Assembly: GCA_035447945.1 (NCBI GenBank)
Contig: DAOTHZ010000010.1
Location: 1-37,745, forward strand
Reading direction: 5' to 3'
Length of the DNA stretch: 37,745 bases
Source: Syntrophomonas_B sp035447945
Lineage (GTDB): Bacteria > Bacillota > Syntrophomonadia > Syntrophomonadales > Syntrophomonadaceae
Shown here: piece after piece, positions 16,031-23,108 of the stretch
How positions within the stretch are numbered: position 1 is the stretch's first letter
Layout: the number at the start of each line of letters is the position of its first letter
The notes under the pieces: generated by a model
Told to the model about the DNA's origin: nothing
What the model saw: only the letters and a program-made list of their open reading frames with translations
Database searches by the model: none
Program-made: the position numbers and the translations under genes

Positions 16031-16133
16031 GTGAACCGCAGACAGTTCGATGCGAATCAGATAAGAATCGCGCAAACAAGAAAATAAGGCAAAAACACAA
16101 GCGTGTGAACCGAAATTGCAAAAGTGAAAACCG
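16031..16133 (+). promoter_or_regulatory. Cluster of GTGAACCG-like elements upstream of the third sigma-54 promoter
   Basis: GTGAACCG occurs at 16031-16038 and 16105-16112, and GTGAAAACCG at 16124-16133, about 95-200 bases upstream of the -24 box at 16231. Similar GAACCGAA words occur between the two 4-hydroxybutyrate promoters. They are candidate activator sites, but the word is short and some copies may be chance. Confidence 0.35.
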
Positions 16134-16228
16134 ATAAACGAATGAAAATATGTCTGGCGTCACCCGGCAAGCCCGTATTTATGAGGGTTGTTAGAAAAAT
16201 GTCGCGGAATTTGCAGAAGTTCGTTTGG

Positions 16229-16245
16229 TTGGCAAACATTTTGCA
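16229..16245 (+). promoter_or_regulatory. Sigma-54 (-24/-12) promoter for the acyl-CoA dehydrogenase/maoC operon
   Basis: TTGGCAAACATTTTGCA has GG (16231-16232) and GC (16243-16244) exactly ten bases apart. The expected start is near 16255, 46 bases before the ATG at 16301. It shares TTGGCA and the TTTGC(A/T) -12 element with the promoters at 7010 and 7477. The activator gene ends 200 bases upstream. Confidence 0.88.
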
Positions 16246-16300
16246 TTGTATTGAATATAGAAATGATACACCGTTGCCAAAGATAAAGGAGGAATAAGAA

Positions 16301-17443
16301 ATGGATTTTAAAATGACCGAAGAATACGAAATGATCAGACAGTCAGTCAGAGATTTTGCAGAAGGCGTCCTGGCACCCGGTGTGGTTGATCGGGATGAAA
16401 AAGAGTATTTTGACCGCACTTTGTTTGATAAAATGGGAGAATTGGGTCTGACCGGGATTCCATTTGAAGAAAAATATGGCGGAGCGGGAATGGATTATGT
16501 TGCCTATGCCATTGCCGTTGAAGAACTGGGGCGGGTCGATGCTTCCGCTGCCGACACCCTGTCTTCTCATTTAAGCCTTGGAACCTGGCCGATTTATGCT
16601 TTTGGCACCGAAGAACAGAAAATGAAGTATCTTGTCCCCCTGGCGGAAGGAACAAAACTGGGTGCCTTTGGTCTTACGGAAGCTGGAGCCGGATCCGATG
16701 CCGTGGCCATGACCTGCAAGGCTGATTTGGACGGATACAGCTATGTTCTTAATGGCAGAAAAATCTTTATTACCAACGCCGAGGCGGCGGATACCTATAT
16801 CGTCTTTGCCCGTACCGGACCCAAGGAATTAAGAAGCAAGGCGTTCAGCGCATTCATCGTGGAAAAAGGAACACCCGGTTTCAGTTTTGGGAAATTTGAA
16901 AAGAAAATGGGCCTCAGAGGAACCCAAAACTGTGATCTGGTCTTTGAGGATTGCAGAATTCCGAAAGAAAATCTGCTGGGCCAAGAAGGAGAAGGTTTCA
17001 AAATCGCCATGGCGACCTTGGACGGTGGCAGAATCGGCATTGCTGCTCAGTCGGTAGGGGTTGCCCAGGGAGCTTTTGAAATCGCCCGTGATTATTCCAA
17101 ACAAAGAATACAATTTGGTAAACCGATATCTACTCTCCAGGCCATTCAATTCAAGTTGGCTGACATGATGGTGGATATCAAAGCCTCCCGGCTTTTGACT
17201 TATGATGCCGCCTGGAGAAAGAGCCAGCATATGGAATATGGCGTGGATGCTGCCATTGCCAAGCTGAAAGCCTCTGAAACAGCCAATCAGGTTGCCAACC
17301 AGGCGGTCCAGATTCATGGCGGCTATGGCTACACTCGCGAGTATCCGGTTGAGAGAATTATGCGTGATGCCAAGATCACTGAATTGTATGAAGGTACCAG
17401 CGAGATTCAGCGAGTGGTTATCAGTAATAACGTTCTGCGTTAA
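16301..17443 (+). CDS. Acyl-CoA dehydrogenase, short-chain (butyryl-CoA dehydrogenase-like)
   Basis: The 380-residue flavoprotein is typical in length and layout. It has the N-terminal helical domain, the FAD-binding AFGLTEAGAGSDA and the second signature QIHGGYGYTREYPVERIMRDAKITELYEGTSEIQR, with Glu364 of YEGT as the catalytic base. It oxidises butyryl-CoA or similar acyl-CoA to the enoyl-CoA, or the reverse, with EtfAB as partner. The start ATG 16301 follows AAAGGAGG. A sigma-54 promoter lies upstream, and maoC follows after 16 bases. Context with the 4-hydroxybutyrate genes points to crotonyl/butyryl-CoA as substrate, but sequence alone does not prove chain length. Confidence 0.92.
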   Translation: MDFKMTEEYEMIRQSVRDFAEGVLAPGVVDRDEKEYFDRTLFDKMGELGLTGIPFEEKYGGAGMDYVAYAIAVEELGRVDASAADTLSSHLSLGTWPIYAFGTEEQKMKYLVPLAEGTKLGAFGLTEAGAGSDAVAMTCKADLDGYSYVLNGRKIFITNAEAADTYIVFARTGPKELRSKAFSAFIVEKGTPGFSFGKFEKKMGLRGTQNCDLVFEDCRIPKENLLGQEGEGFKIAMATLDGGRIGIAAQSVGVAQGAFEIARDYSKQRIQFGKPISTLQAIQFKLADMMVDIKASRLLTYDAAWRKSQHMEYGVDAAIAKLKASETANQVANQAVQIHGGYGYTREYPVERIMRDAKITELYEGTSEIQRVVISNNVLR

Positions 17444-17459
17444 CCGGGAGGTGTGAGGC

Positions 17460-17882
17460 ATGGATTACAGCGATAAAATAAAACACTGGGACGATTTGCA
17501 TATTGGTGATGCTGCCACTTTTACCAAGACCATTACGGAAACCGATGTGATATTGTGGGTTGGATTGACCGGCGACTTGAATCCGATTCACATTGACAAG
17601 GAGTACAGTAAAACTACCCGCTTCGGCGATGTTATCGTCCCCGGCGTCATGGTGCTGGGCCTGATTTCCAATACCATTACCATGGCGACTTTTGGTAATG
17701 TTTATGCCAATCAAAGCATTAAATTTTTAAAGCCGGTCTATATTGGCGATACCATCACTGCTACTGCGACCATCGTTGAAAAGCTGGAAGCCAAACATAT
17801 GGTCAAACTCGAAACCAAATGTGAAAACCAGAAGGGCGAACTGATCATGGTTGGCGAAGGCATGGAATATATTTTAAGCTAA
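17460..17882 (+). CDS. MaoC-like (R)-specific enoyl-CoA hydratase
   Basis: This 140-residue single hotdog domain matches PhaJ/MaoC hydratases in length. The hydratase-2 motif is GDLNPIH, with catalytic Asp39 and His44 and the following VPGVMVLGLIS. It hydrates trans-2-enoyl-CoA such as crotonyl-CoA to the (R)-3-hydroxyacyl-CoA. It is 16 bases downstream of the acyl-CoA dehydrogenase with GGAGGTG before its ATG, so it shares the sigma-54 transcript. No PHA synthase or (R)-3-hydroxybutyryl-CoA dehydrogenase is seen in the window, so the fate of an (R)-product here is unknown. Confidence 0.9.
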   Translation: MDYSDKIKHWDDLHIGDAATFTKTITETDVILWVGLTGDLNPIHIDKEYSKTTRFGDVIVPGVMVLGLISNTITMATFGNVYANQSIKFLKPVYIGDTITATATIVEKLEAKHMVKLETKCENQKGELIMVGEGMEYILS

Positions 17883-17959
17883 ATATTTATTCGGCTTGTT
17901 TGCTGATGTGCCGTTCCTCATGGTGATGCGACGCGGCGAAACGTCAGGCCGGCAAAAAC

Positions 17960-18047
17960 CCCGTTATTGAAGCGGCTCGTATGGTGGTGATACCTTTCTT
18001 AAAGAAGTTGTCCCTCAAACGAGCGTAGCTTAATGAACGGGATTTTT
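17960..18047 (+). ncRNA. Long imperfect hairpin, candidate structured RNA or complex terminator
   Basis: CCCGTT (17960-17965) pairs with AACGGG (18036-18041), ATTGAAGC (17966-17973) with GCTTAAT (18028-18034) with a bulge, and GCTCGT (17975-17980) with ACGAGC (18019-18024). This closes a 38-base internal region and is followed by TTTTT (18043-18047). Upstream, GACG (17930-17933) and CGTC (17942-17945) form a smaller stem. It lies after maoC and resembles no riboswitch class I can name. It may be just an elaborate terminator. Confidence 0.45.
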
Positions 18048-18063
18048 GTATATACGAGTGAAC

Positions 18064-18108
18064 CCGGGCGAGTGACCGTTGTTGACTGATCATTCACCCG
18101 GTTTTTTT
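18064..18108 (+). terminator. Rho-independent terminator after maoC region
   Basis: CCGGGCGAGTGA (18064-18075) pairs with TCATTCACCCGG (18090-18101), one mismatch and one G-T, followed by seven T (18102-18108). Confidence 0.85.
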
Positions 18109-18116
18109 GATAACAC

Positions 18117-18199
18117 AATAACTTTTTAACATCCTATTAATAAGGTTTCGTGCCCGGACCGTATTTAGATGAATTTACCAGAGGTTGTAAAAAGTTATT
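18117..18199. repeat. Distant inverted repeat upstream of the thiolase promoter
   Basis: AATAACTTTTTAACA (18117-18131) is the inverse of TGTAAAAAGTTATT (18186-18199) apart from one inserted base. Just beyond, CTATTAA and TTAATAG repeat the relation. The right arm ends about 35 bases before the -10 box at 18234, so the pair could be two operator half-regions; AT-richness lowers confidence. Confidence 0.35.
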
Positions 18200-18230
18200 T
18201 AATAGCAGGAAAACGGTAATCCATAGAGAA

Positions 18231-18239
18231 TGGTATAAT
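18231..18239 (+). promoter_or_regulatory. Extended -10 promoter for the thiolase gene
   Basis: TGGTATAAT has the extended TGN element followed by a perfect TATAAT (18234-18239). No good -35 lies 16-18 bases upstream, as is common for extended -10 promoters. The start would be near 18246, giving a leader of about 118 bases. Confidence 0.7.
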
Positions 18240-18248
18240 GTGCGGAAT

Positions 18249-18319
18249 TAACCGATAATTCATTATATATGGAAAGTTTAAAAAATTAGACAAAGGAGGA
18301 GGGAAGTCCTTATCGGTTA
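18249..18319 (+). promoter_or_regulatory. Leader stem enclosing a Shine-Dalgarno-like sequence before the thiolase gene
   Basis: TAACCGATAA (18249-18258) and TTATCGGTTA (18310-18319) are perfect 10-base complements within the expected thiolase leader, almost at its 5' end. They enclose 51 bases with a strong AAAGGAGGAGGG (18292-18303) that has no start codon at a usable distance. The real ribosome binding site is at 18350-18355. This looks like a folded leader of unknown function. Confidence 0.45.
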
Positions 18320-18363
18320 CGGTGTTCTTCATCCATTTTAATTAACAAAAGGAGGTTTATGAT

Positions 18364-19548
18364 ATGACAAGGGAAGTAGTACTGGTTGGTGCTTGCAGAA
18401 CTCCGGTTGGTTCGTTCGGAGGAGCATTAAAAGATGTAAGTGTAGTTGAATTGGGCAGTCTTGTGATGAACGAAGCGCTGCAACGTGCAGGCATTGAAGC
18501 GGCATGTTTGGATGAAGTTATTTTTGGCTGTGTTCTGCAAGCAGCCCAAGGGCAGAATGTGGCACGGCAATCTGCTGTTAATGCAGGAATCCCGATTGAT
18601 ATAACCGCCATGACCATAAATAAAGTGTGCGGCTCAGGGTTGCGGGCGGTTAGTTTGGCTGCCCAGATCATCAAAGCCGGGGATGCAGACGTTATCCTGG
18701 CGGGGGGCATGGAGAATATGTCAGCGGCTCCCTTTGCCCTGGAAAAAGCGCGTTATGGTTACAGGATGAATAACGGTACGCTGGTTGACGTGATGATAAA
18801 AGACGGTTTATGGGAAGCGTTTAACAATTATCATATGGGAATCACAGCCGAGAATATCAATGAACAGTATGGCATCAGTCGGGAAGAGCAGGATGCCTTT
18901 GGGTTACGCAGCCAGGAAAGGGCCTTGCAGGCCATCGAAACAGGAAGATTCAACGATGAAATCGTTCCGGTCACCATCAAAGGGAAAAAAGGTGATCAGG
19001 TATTTGCCATTGATGAATTCCCGAGGGCAACGACAGCCCAAAAGCTGGCAGGGCTTAAACCGGCATTTAAAAAAGATGGTTCGGTGACTGCCGGCAATGC
19101 TTCTGGTATTAATGACAGTGCGGCAGCGGTCATCGTTATGTCAAGGGAAAAAGCAGATGAGATGAACATCAAACCGATGGCCCGGGTGCTGAGTTATGCT
19201 TCCGGCGGAGTTGATCCCAAGGTGATGGGACTGGGGCCGATTCCTGCCACCCGAAAAGCGCTGGCCAAAGCCGGCCTCACCATCGATGACATAGATTTGA
19301 TTGAGGCCAATGAAGCTTTTGCCGCCCAATCCATCGCGGTGGCAAGAGACCTGGGTTTTGAAAATCATATGGACAAGGTGAATGTAAACGGAGGAGCAAT
19401 TGCCATTGGGCATCCGATTGGTGCATCCGGTGCCAGGATACTGGTTACCTTGTTATATGAAATGCAAAAAAGAGAAGCCCGCAAGGGTCTGGCTACGCTT
19501 TGCATTGGAGGTGGCATGGGCACGGCAATGGTCGTTGAAAAATGTTGA
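18364..19548 (+). CDS. Acetyl-CoA C-acetyltransferase (thiolase)
   Basis: The 394-residue enzyme is a standard biosynthetic/degradative thiolase. It has Cys89 in NKVCGSGLRA (acyl-enzyme), NEAFAAQ, His350 in GGAIAIGHPIGASGAR and Cys380 in LCIGGGMG (general base). It cleaves acetoacetyl-CoA to two acetyl-CoA in beta-oxidation, or condenses them in reverse. The start ATG 18364 follows AGGAGG. An ATG at 18359 in another frame makes a two-codon ORF whose stop overlaps the real start. Its own extended -10 promoter and a folded leader suggest separate control. A large acyl-CoA dehydrogenase gene follows after 60 bases, probably in the same transcript. Confidence 0.93.
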   Translation: MTREVVLVGACRTPVGSFGGALKDVSVVELGSLVMNEALQRAGIEAACLDEVIFGCVLQAAQGQNVARQSAVNAGIPIDITAMTINKVCGSGLRAVSLAAQIIKAGDADVILAGGMENMSAAPFALEKARYGYRMNNGTLVDVMIKDGLWEAFNNYHMGITAENINEQYGISREEQDAFGLRSQERALQAIETGRFNDEIVPVTIKGKKGDQVFAIDEFPRATTAQKLAGLKPAFKKDGSVTAGNASGINDSAAAVIVMSREKADEMNIKPMARVLSYASGGVDPKVMGLGPIPATRKALAKAGLTIDDIDLIEANEAFAAQSIAVARDLGFENHMDKVNVNGGAIAIGHPIGASGARILVTLLYEMQKREARKGLATLCIGGGMGTAMVVEKC

Positions 19549-19608
19549 TAACTGCGAAGAAGGCCTATAAACCATCGACCAAATAATCATTAATGAGGGG
19601 GAAACGTA

Positions 19609-21444
19609 TTGCCACACTATAATTATCTTTACCAAACCCGTGACATCAAGTTTCAGATGAAAGAATGGCTCGACATGGACAAACTTTTATCCTGTGATGG
19701 TTATAAAGACTACTATGGCGCTGACGATATTGATGCCTTCCTTGAGGTAAATGCCAAAATCAGCCGCGATGTGATCTGTCCGGCAAACAAGGATTCCGAT
19801 GAAATCGGGATGAAATTTGTGGGGGGAGAAAAGCAGGCAGTAATCAGTCCGGATTCATTTAAAACCGTCTACAATACCGTAGTGGAAGCAGGGTTGGGGC
19901 CTCAATTTGGTGACCGCCAATCGGAAGGACGTATTCCTTTGTCCTGGTACGCTCCCATCTTGGAACAACAATCCGGTGCTTCCCCGGCCATGGTGATGTT
20001 ATGGTGCCTGACCCAGGGAGCCACGACTGTACTGCAGTTTGAGGGTACGGAAAAACAACAACAGCTTTTTCTGCCCAACATGTTTGCGGGTAAATGGGGC
20101 GGCACCATGTGCCTGACAGAACCGGGGGCAGGATCTGAAGTTGGCAATTGTTCCACAAAAGCGTTCGCAACCGATACCAGAGGCTTATATAAGATTAAGG
20201 GCTTGAAGTGCTTCATTACCTCTGGTGACCATGACTGCGTTGAAAATTTTGTGCATCTGGTGCTAGCCAAGACCGAAGGTGCGAAGGCAGGTACAGCAGG
20301 CATTTCGCTTTTTATTGTGCCCAAGTTCTGGGTCAACGATGATGGAACCATGGGTGATTGGAATGATGTCACTACGGTTGGAATCGAGCACAAGATGGGA
20401 ATCCATGGCTCTTCCACCTGCACCTTGGCCTTTGGCGAAAACAATCACTGCTTGGGATGGCTGGTCGGAGACGAGTTGCCAGTTGACGGGCGCGGCAAAG
20501 GCATGGCGCAGATGTTTCGGTACATGAATGAAGAACGCCTTAACACAGGTTTGTTTTCGCTGGGTGCCTTCAGTTCCGCCTACTATGCTGCGCTTGAATA
20601 TGCCAAGGTGCGGGTACAGGGCAGAAAATCCACCGATTCAAAAGGATCGCAAGTCCGGATCATAGAACACGAAGATGTCCGCCGCATGTTGTTGTATCAG
20701 AAGGCTTGCATGGAAGCCATACGAGCACTTATTTATACGACTTATTATTATGTTGATCTGTCCCATGAGGCCAACGATCCGGCAGATAGGGAATACGCTG
20801 ATGATATGTTTATGATCAATAATCCAGTGTGCAAGGCGTATGCATCTGATATGGCCTGGAGCCTGACCCAGGAAGCCATTCAGGTTCATGGCGGTTACGG
20901 TTTTATGGAAGAATATGCACCGGCTTCGCTGGCACGTGACTGCAAAATCTATTCCTTATGGGAAGGGACCAACTTTATCCAGGCCCAGGATTTTACCGGT
21001 CGCAAGTTTACCATGAAGAACGGTGAACCTTTTAAAAAATGGGTGGGAGAAATCGAGGAATTTGTTGCCAGGCAAAAGATGCCAGAATTTGCAGCCGAAT
21101 TTGCTTTACTGGAAGAAGCCTTACAAGCATTTAAAGCCATAGTTGCCATGAATGACGACTGGCAAAACACCAACAAGCAGCTTAAACAGCTGTTTGCTAC
21201 GCGGACACTGCATGCAGCGGCTCGTGTCTATTGCGGCAAGCTGATGCTTGATCAGGGTTTGTTGGCGGCCAGTCAATTGGCCCAATTAGGGGATGAACAC
21301 TATGATGCCAATTTTTACAAGGGCAAGATAGCCAGTGTCAAATTTTATGTGCTGAACGTTGTACCTGAAGTCTTTGGCTATGAAAGGGCTATGAAGGAAA
21401 GCGACACCAGCGCAATTGATATCCCGGAAGAAGCATTTATGTAA
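19609..21444 (+). CDS. Large acyl-CoA dehydrogenase (about 600 residues, DmdC-like subfamily)
   Basis: At 611 residues this is longer than the 380-residue enzymes because it has extra N- and C-terminal domains, as in the DmdC/FadE-like group. The core holds the FAD motif MCLTEPGAGSEVG, VHGGYGFMEEYAPASLARDCKIYSLWEGTNFIQAQDFTGRKF with Glu452 as expected base, and a C-terminal helical domain ending in VLNVVPEVFGYERAMKE. It starts at TTG 19609 after GAGGGGG. It follows the thiolase and is closed by a terminator. The subfamily acts on varied acyl-CoAs (for example methylthiopropanoyl-CoA), so the substrate is unknown here; EtfAB is the likely electron acceptor. Confidence 0.88.
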   Translation: MPHYNYLYQTRDIKFQMKEWLDMDKLLSCDGYKDYYGADDIDAFLEVNAKISRDVICPANKDSDEIGMKFVGGEKQAVISPDSFKTVYNTVVEAGLGPQFGDRQSEGRIPLSWYAPILEQQSGASPAMVMLWCLTQGATTVLQFEGTEKQQQLFLPNMFAGKWGGTMCLTEPGAGSEVGNCSTKAFATDTRGLYKIKGLKCFITSGDHDCVENFVHLVLAKTEGAKAGTAGISLFIVPKFWVNDDGTMGDWNDVTTVGIEHKMGIHGSSTCTLAFGENNHCLGWLVGDELPVDGRGKGMAQMFRYMNEERLNTGLFSLGAFSSAYYAALEYAKVRVQGRKSTDSKGSQVRIIEHEDVRRMLLYQKACMEAIRALIYTTYYYVDLSHEANDPADREYADDMFMINNPVCKAYASDMAWSLTQEAIQVHGGYGFMEEYAPASLARDCKIYSLWEGTNFIQAQDFTGRKFTMKNGEPFKKWVGEIEEFVARQKMPEFAAEFALLEEALQAFKAIVAMNDDWQNTNKQLKQLFATRTLHAAARVYCGKLMLDQGLLAASQLAQLGDEHYDANFYKGKIASVKFYVLNVVPEVFGYERAMKESDTSAIDIPEEAFM

Positions 21445-21457
21445 TCTGAAAGCCTGA

Positions 21458-21505
21458 CAGCAGAAAAGTGAGATTGCTTTGCGCTCACATTTCTGCTGAA
21501 TTTTT
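21458..21505 (+). terminator. Terminator after the large acyl-CoA dehydrogenase gene
   Basis: CAGCAGAAAAGTGAG (21458-21472) pairs with CTCACATTTCTGCTG (21484-21498), one mismatch, followed by TTTTT (21501-21505). Confidence 0.88.
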
Positions 21506-21600
21506 CTCCCGAGGGGTATATTATTGAGCCCAAAATACGCAAAATAGAATGATAAATTTTCGGGTATCTACGATTATATAACACTTTAACTGCCATTATA

Positions 21601-21609
21601 TGCTACAAT
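21601..21609 (+). promoter_or_regulatory. Extended -10 promoter for coaD
   Basis: TGCTACAAT (21601-21609) is an extended -10 element 38 bases before the GTG start. No clear -35 is seen. Confidence 0.55.
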
Positions 21610-21646
21610 TTATTAAAATGCATTGATCGGGAAGGAGCGGCAACGG

Positions 21647-22132
21647 GTGGCGATAGCAGTATATCCAGGGAGTTTTGACCCTGTTACCATGGGGCATATT
21701 GATATTTTGGAAAGGACCAGCCGGATATTTGACAAAATTGTAGTAGCAGTGGTGCACAATGTGACCAAACAGGCTCTCTTTACCTTGGATGAACGGGTTG
21801 AGCTCATTAAAAATAGTGTACAGCATTTGCCCAATGTAGAGGTGGAATGTTTTAACGGTCTGTTGGCCGATTTTCTGAAGTCCAAGGATGCAACGGTGAT
21901 TATCAGGGGACTGCGGTCAATCACCGATTTTGAATATGAATCCCATATGTCCATGATGAATAAAAACCTGTTGCCGGATATTGATACAGTCTTTATCATG
22001 TCCAATCCCTGTTATATTTTTGTCAGTTCCAGCGGAATAAAAGAAGCAGCCCTGCTGGGAGGCAGTGTATGCGGCCTGGTTCCTAAAGCAGTGGAAATAG
22101 GACTGAAGGAGAAACTACATCGCTTTAAATAG
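21647..22132 (+). CDS. coaD: Phosphopantetheine adenylyltransferase
   Basis: The 161-residue protein has the expected CoaD length. It joins ATP and 4'-phosphopantetheine to form dephospho-CoA, the penultimate step of CoA synthesis. The nucleotidyltransferase motif is GSFDPVTMGH, and the C-terminal part has FVSSSGIKEAALLGG. The start is GTG 21647 (MAIAVYPGSF), ten bases after GGAG; the frame is open further upstream but without a better ribosome binding site. In Bacillus coaD follows rsmD (ylbH-ylbI); here it stands alone about 9 kb from rsmD. It lies between two terminators, so it is monocistronic. Confidence 0.95.
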   Translation: MAIAVYPGSFDPVTMGHIDILERTSRIFDKIVVAVVHNVTKQALFTLDERVELIKNSVQHLPNVEVECFNGLLADFLKSKDATVIIRGLRSITDFEYESHMSMMNKNLLPDIDTVFIMSNPCYIFVSSSGIKEAALLGGSVCGLVPKAVEIGLKEKLHRFK

Positions 22133-22140
22133 CAATAAAA

Positions 22141-22178
22141 AGTCCGCCTCTATTGATGTGAGAGGCGGACTCTTTTTT
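22141..22178. terminator. Bidirectional terminator between coaD and the 3D protein gene
   Basis: AGTCCGCCTCT (22141-22151) pairs perfectly with AGAGGCGGACT (22161-22171), followed by six T (22173-22178). AATAAAA upstream gives a T run on the minus strand as well. Confidence 0.93.
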
Positions 22179-22183
22179 GTTCA

Positions 22184-22822
22184 TTAATCCAAAATAGTAA
22201 CTTTGACGGTCTTCATACCATAGCTCAGGGCTTGTTGATGAGTTGCAAAGCAAAGGTCGATGCGATTTCCTTTGATGGCATTGCCCTGGTCGGCAGCGAT
22301 GCCTTCACCGTAGCCTTCCACATAAAGCCGGGTTCCCATGGGAATCACGCGGGGGTCGACTGCAATAATCCCTCTACCCAACGGCAGGCCGATATAAGAA
22401 GGGGCTCCATAATAAGGATAATTGCATTTGTAACAGGAACAATAAGCAGTTGCTGTCATGGTCAGCGTTTTTGCGCGATTCACACTTGAGCCACTGCGTG
22501 AAGGGGTGGATGTGACGTTGCTGTTGTCACTCAAACCCAGTGCCGTTTTGGTTTTGGGGCCGACGATACCATCGGTATCCAAGCCTTGGGCTTTTTGTAA
22601 TTTAATGACCGCTGCATACGTTTTGGGGCCAAAAACACCATCCGCTTCTCCGCACCAATAACCTTGGTTATTAAGAGATTTCTGTAAAGTCACTACTTCG
22701 GTTCCATGGGATCCCCAGGAAAGATTGGCAGATGCCATGGCCTTTTCGCTTTGTGTAAATAAAAGACCGGTAAACAGTAACGACAACATGATAACGGGTA
22801 TAATCAATTTAATTCGTTTCAT
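22184..22822 (-). CDS. Secreted cell-wall protein with peptidoglycan-binding and 3D domains
   Basis: The 212-residue protein has an N-terminal signal peptide (MKRIKLIIPVIMLSLLFTGLLF, likely cut near AMA at 30). A peptidoglycan-binding domain (about 36-97; WGSHGTEVVTLQKSLNNQGYW and DGIVGPKT) follows, then a Ser-rich linker and a C-terminal 3D domain (about 120-212). The three Asp of the 3D domain are visible: Asp156 (VDPRVIPMGT), Asp178 (AADQG) and Asp189 (RIDL). Cys in AYCSCYKC are also typical. The fold is that of MltA/RlpA-like glycan-cleaving or binding proteins such as YocH and the Rpf-like group. Start ATG 22822 follows AAAGGAG; a longer upstream frame lacks support. Its role is probably in wall turnover, growth or spore germination. 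Confidence 0.88.
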   Translation of the reverse strand: MKRIKLIIPVIMLSLLFTGLLFTQSEKAMASANLSWGSHGTEVVTLQKSLNNQGYWCGEADGVFGPKTYAAVIKLQKAQGLDTDGIVGPKTKTALGLSDNSNVTSTPSRSGSSVNRAKTLTMTATAYCSCYKCNYPYYGAPSYIGLPLGRGIIAVDPRVIPMGTRLYVEGYGEGIAADQGNAIKGNRIDLCFATHQQALSYGMKTVKVTILD

Positions 22823-22997
22823 ACAAGACTCCTTTCCAGACATCAGCTTGTGCATCAGGAAATCAAACCAGTCAATCAAGGGTTTGTTTCCTTGCCATCA
22901 ACCTTGAACCCAGTGTACTTGATTTATGGTGTGCGGTTCAAACCGGTTTAGGCGTTATAATTATGGACAAGTCGAAGTCTGATTGGAAGTCCTGTGA

Positions 22998-23031
22998 CAT
23001 CAGGAGGGAATTGGACAAATCCTCCCTGATG
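22998..23031 (-). other. Hairpin downstream of the gamma carbonic anhydrase gene
   Basis: CATCAGGAGGGA (22998-23009) pairs with TCCTCCCTGATG (23020-23031), one mismatch and one G-T. No T run follows on either strand, so it is a 3'-end hairpin or weak terminator. The rest of the 286-base gap 22823-23108 shows nothing else I recognise. Confidence 0.5.
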
Positions 23032-23108
23032 GGATTATATTCCGGGCCGGTCGTTTCATTTTCCTGTAATTGACGAGCATTAAGAAAACGACAGGAATTT
23101 GCTGTCAG

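Noticed and set aside
22823..23108. Possible c-di-AMP (ydaO) riboswitch before the 3D cell-wall gene
   Set aside because: Genes of this type often carry that riboswitch, but none of its conserved core is recognisable on the minus strand here.
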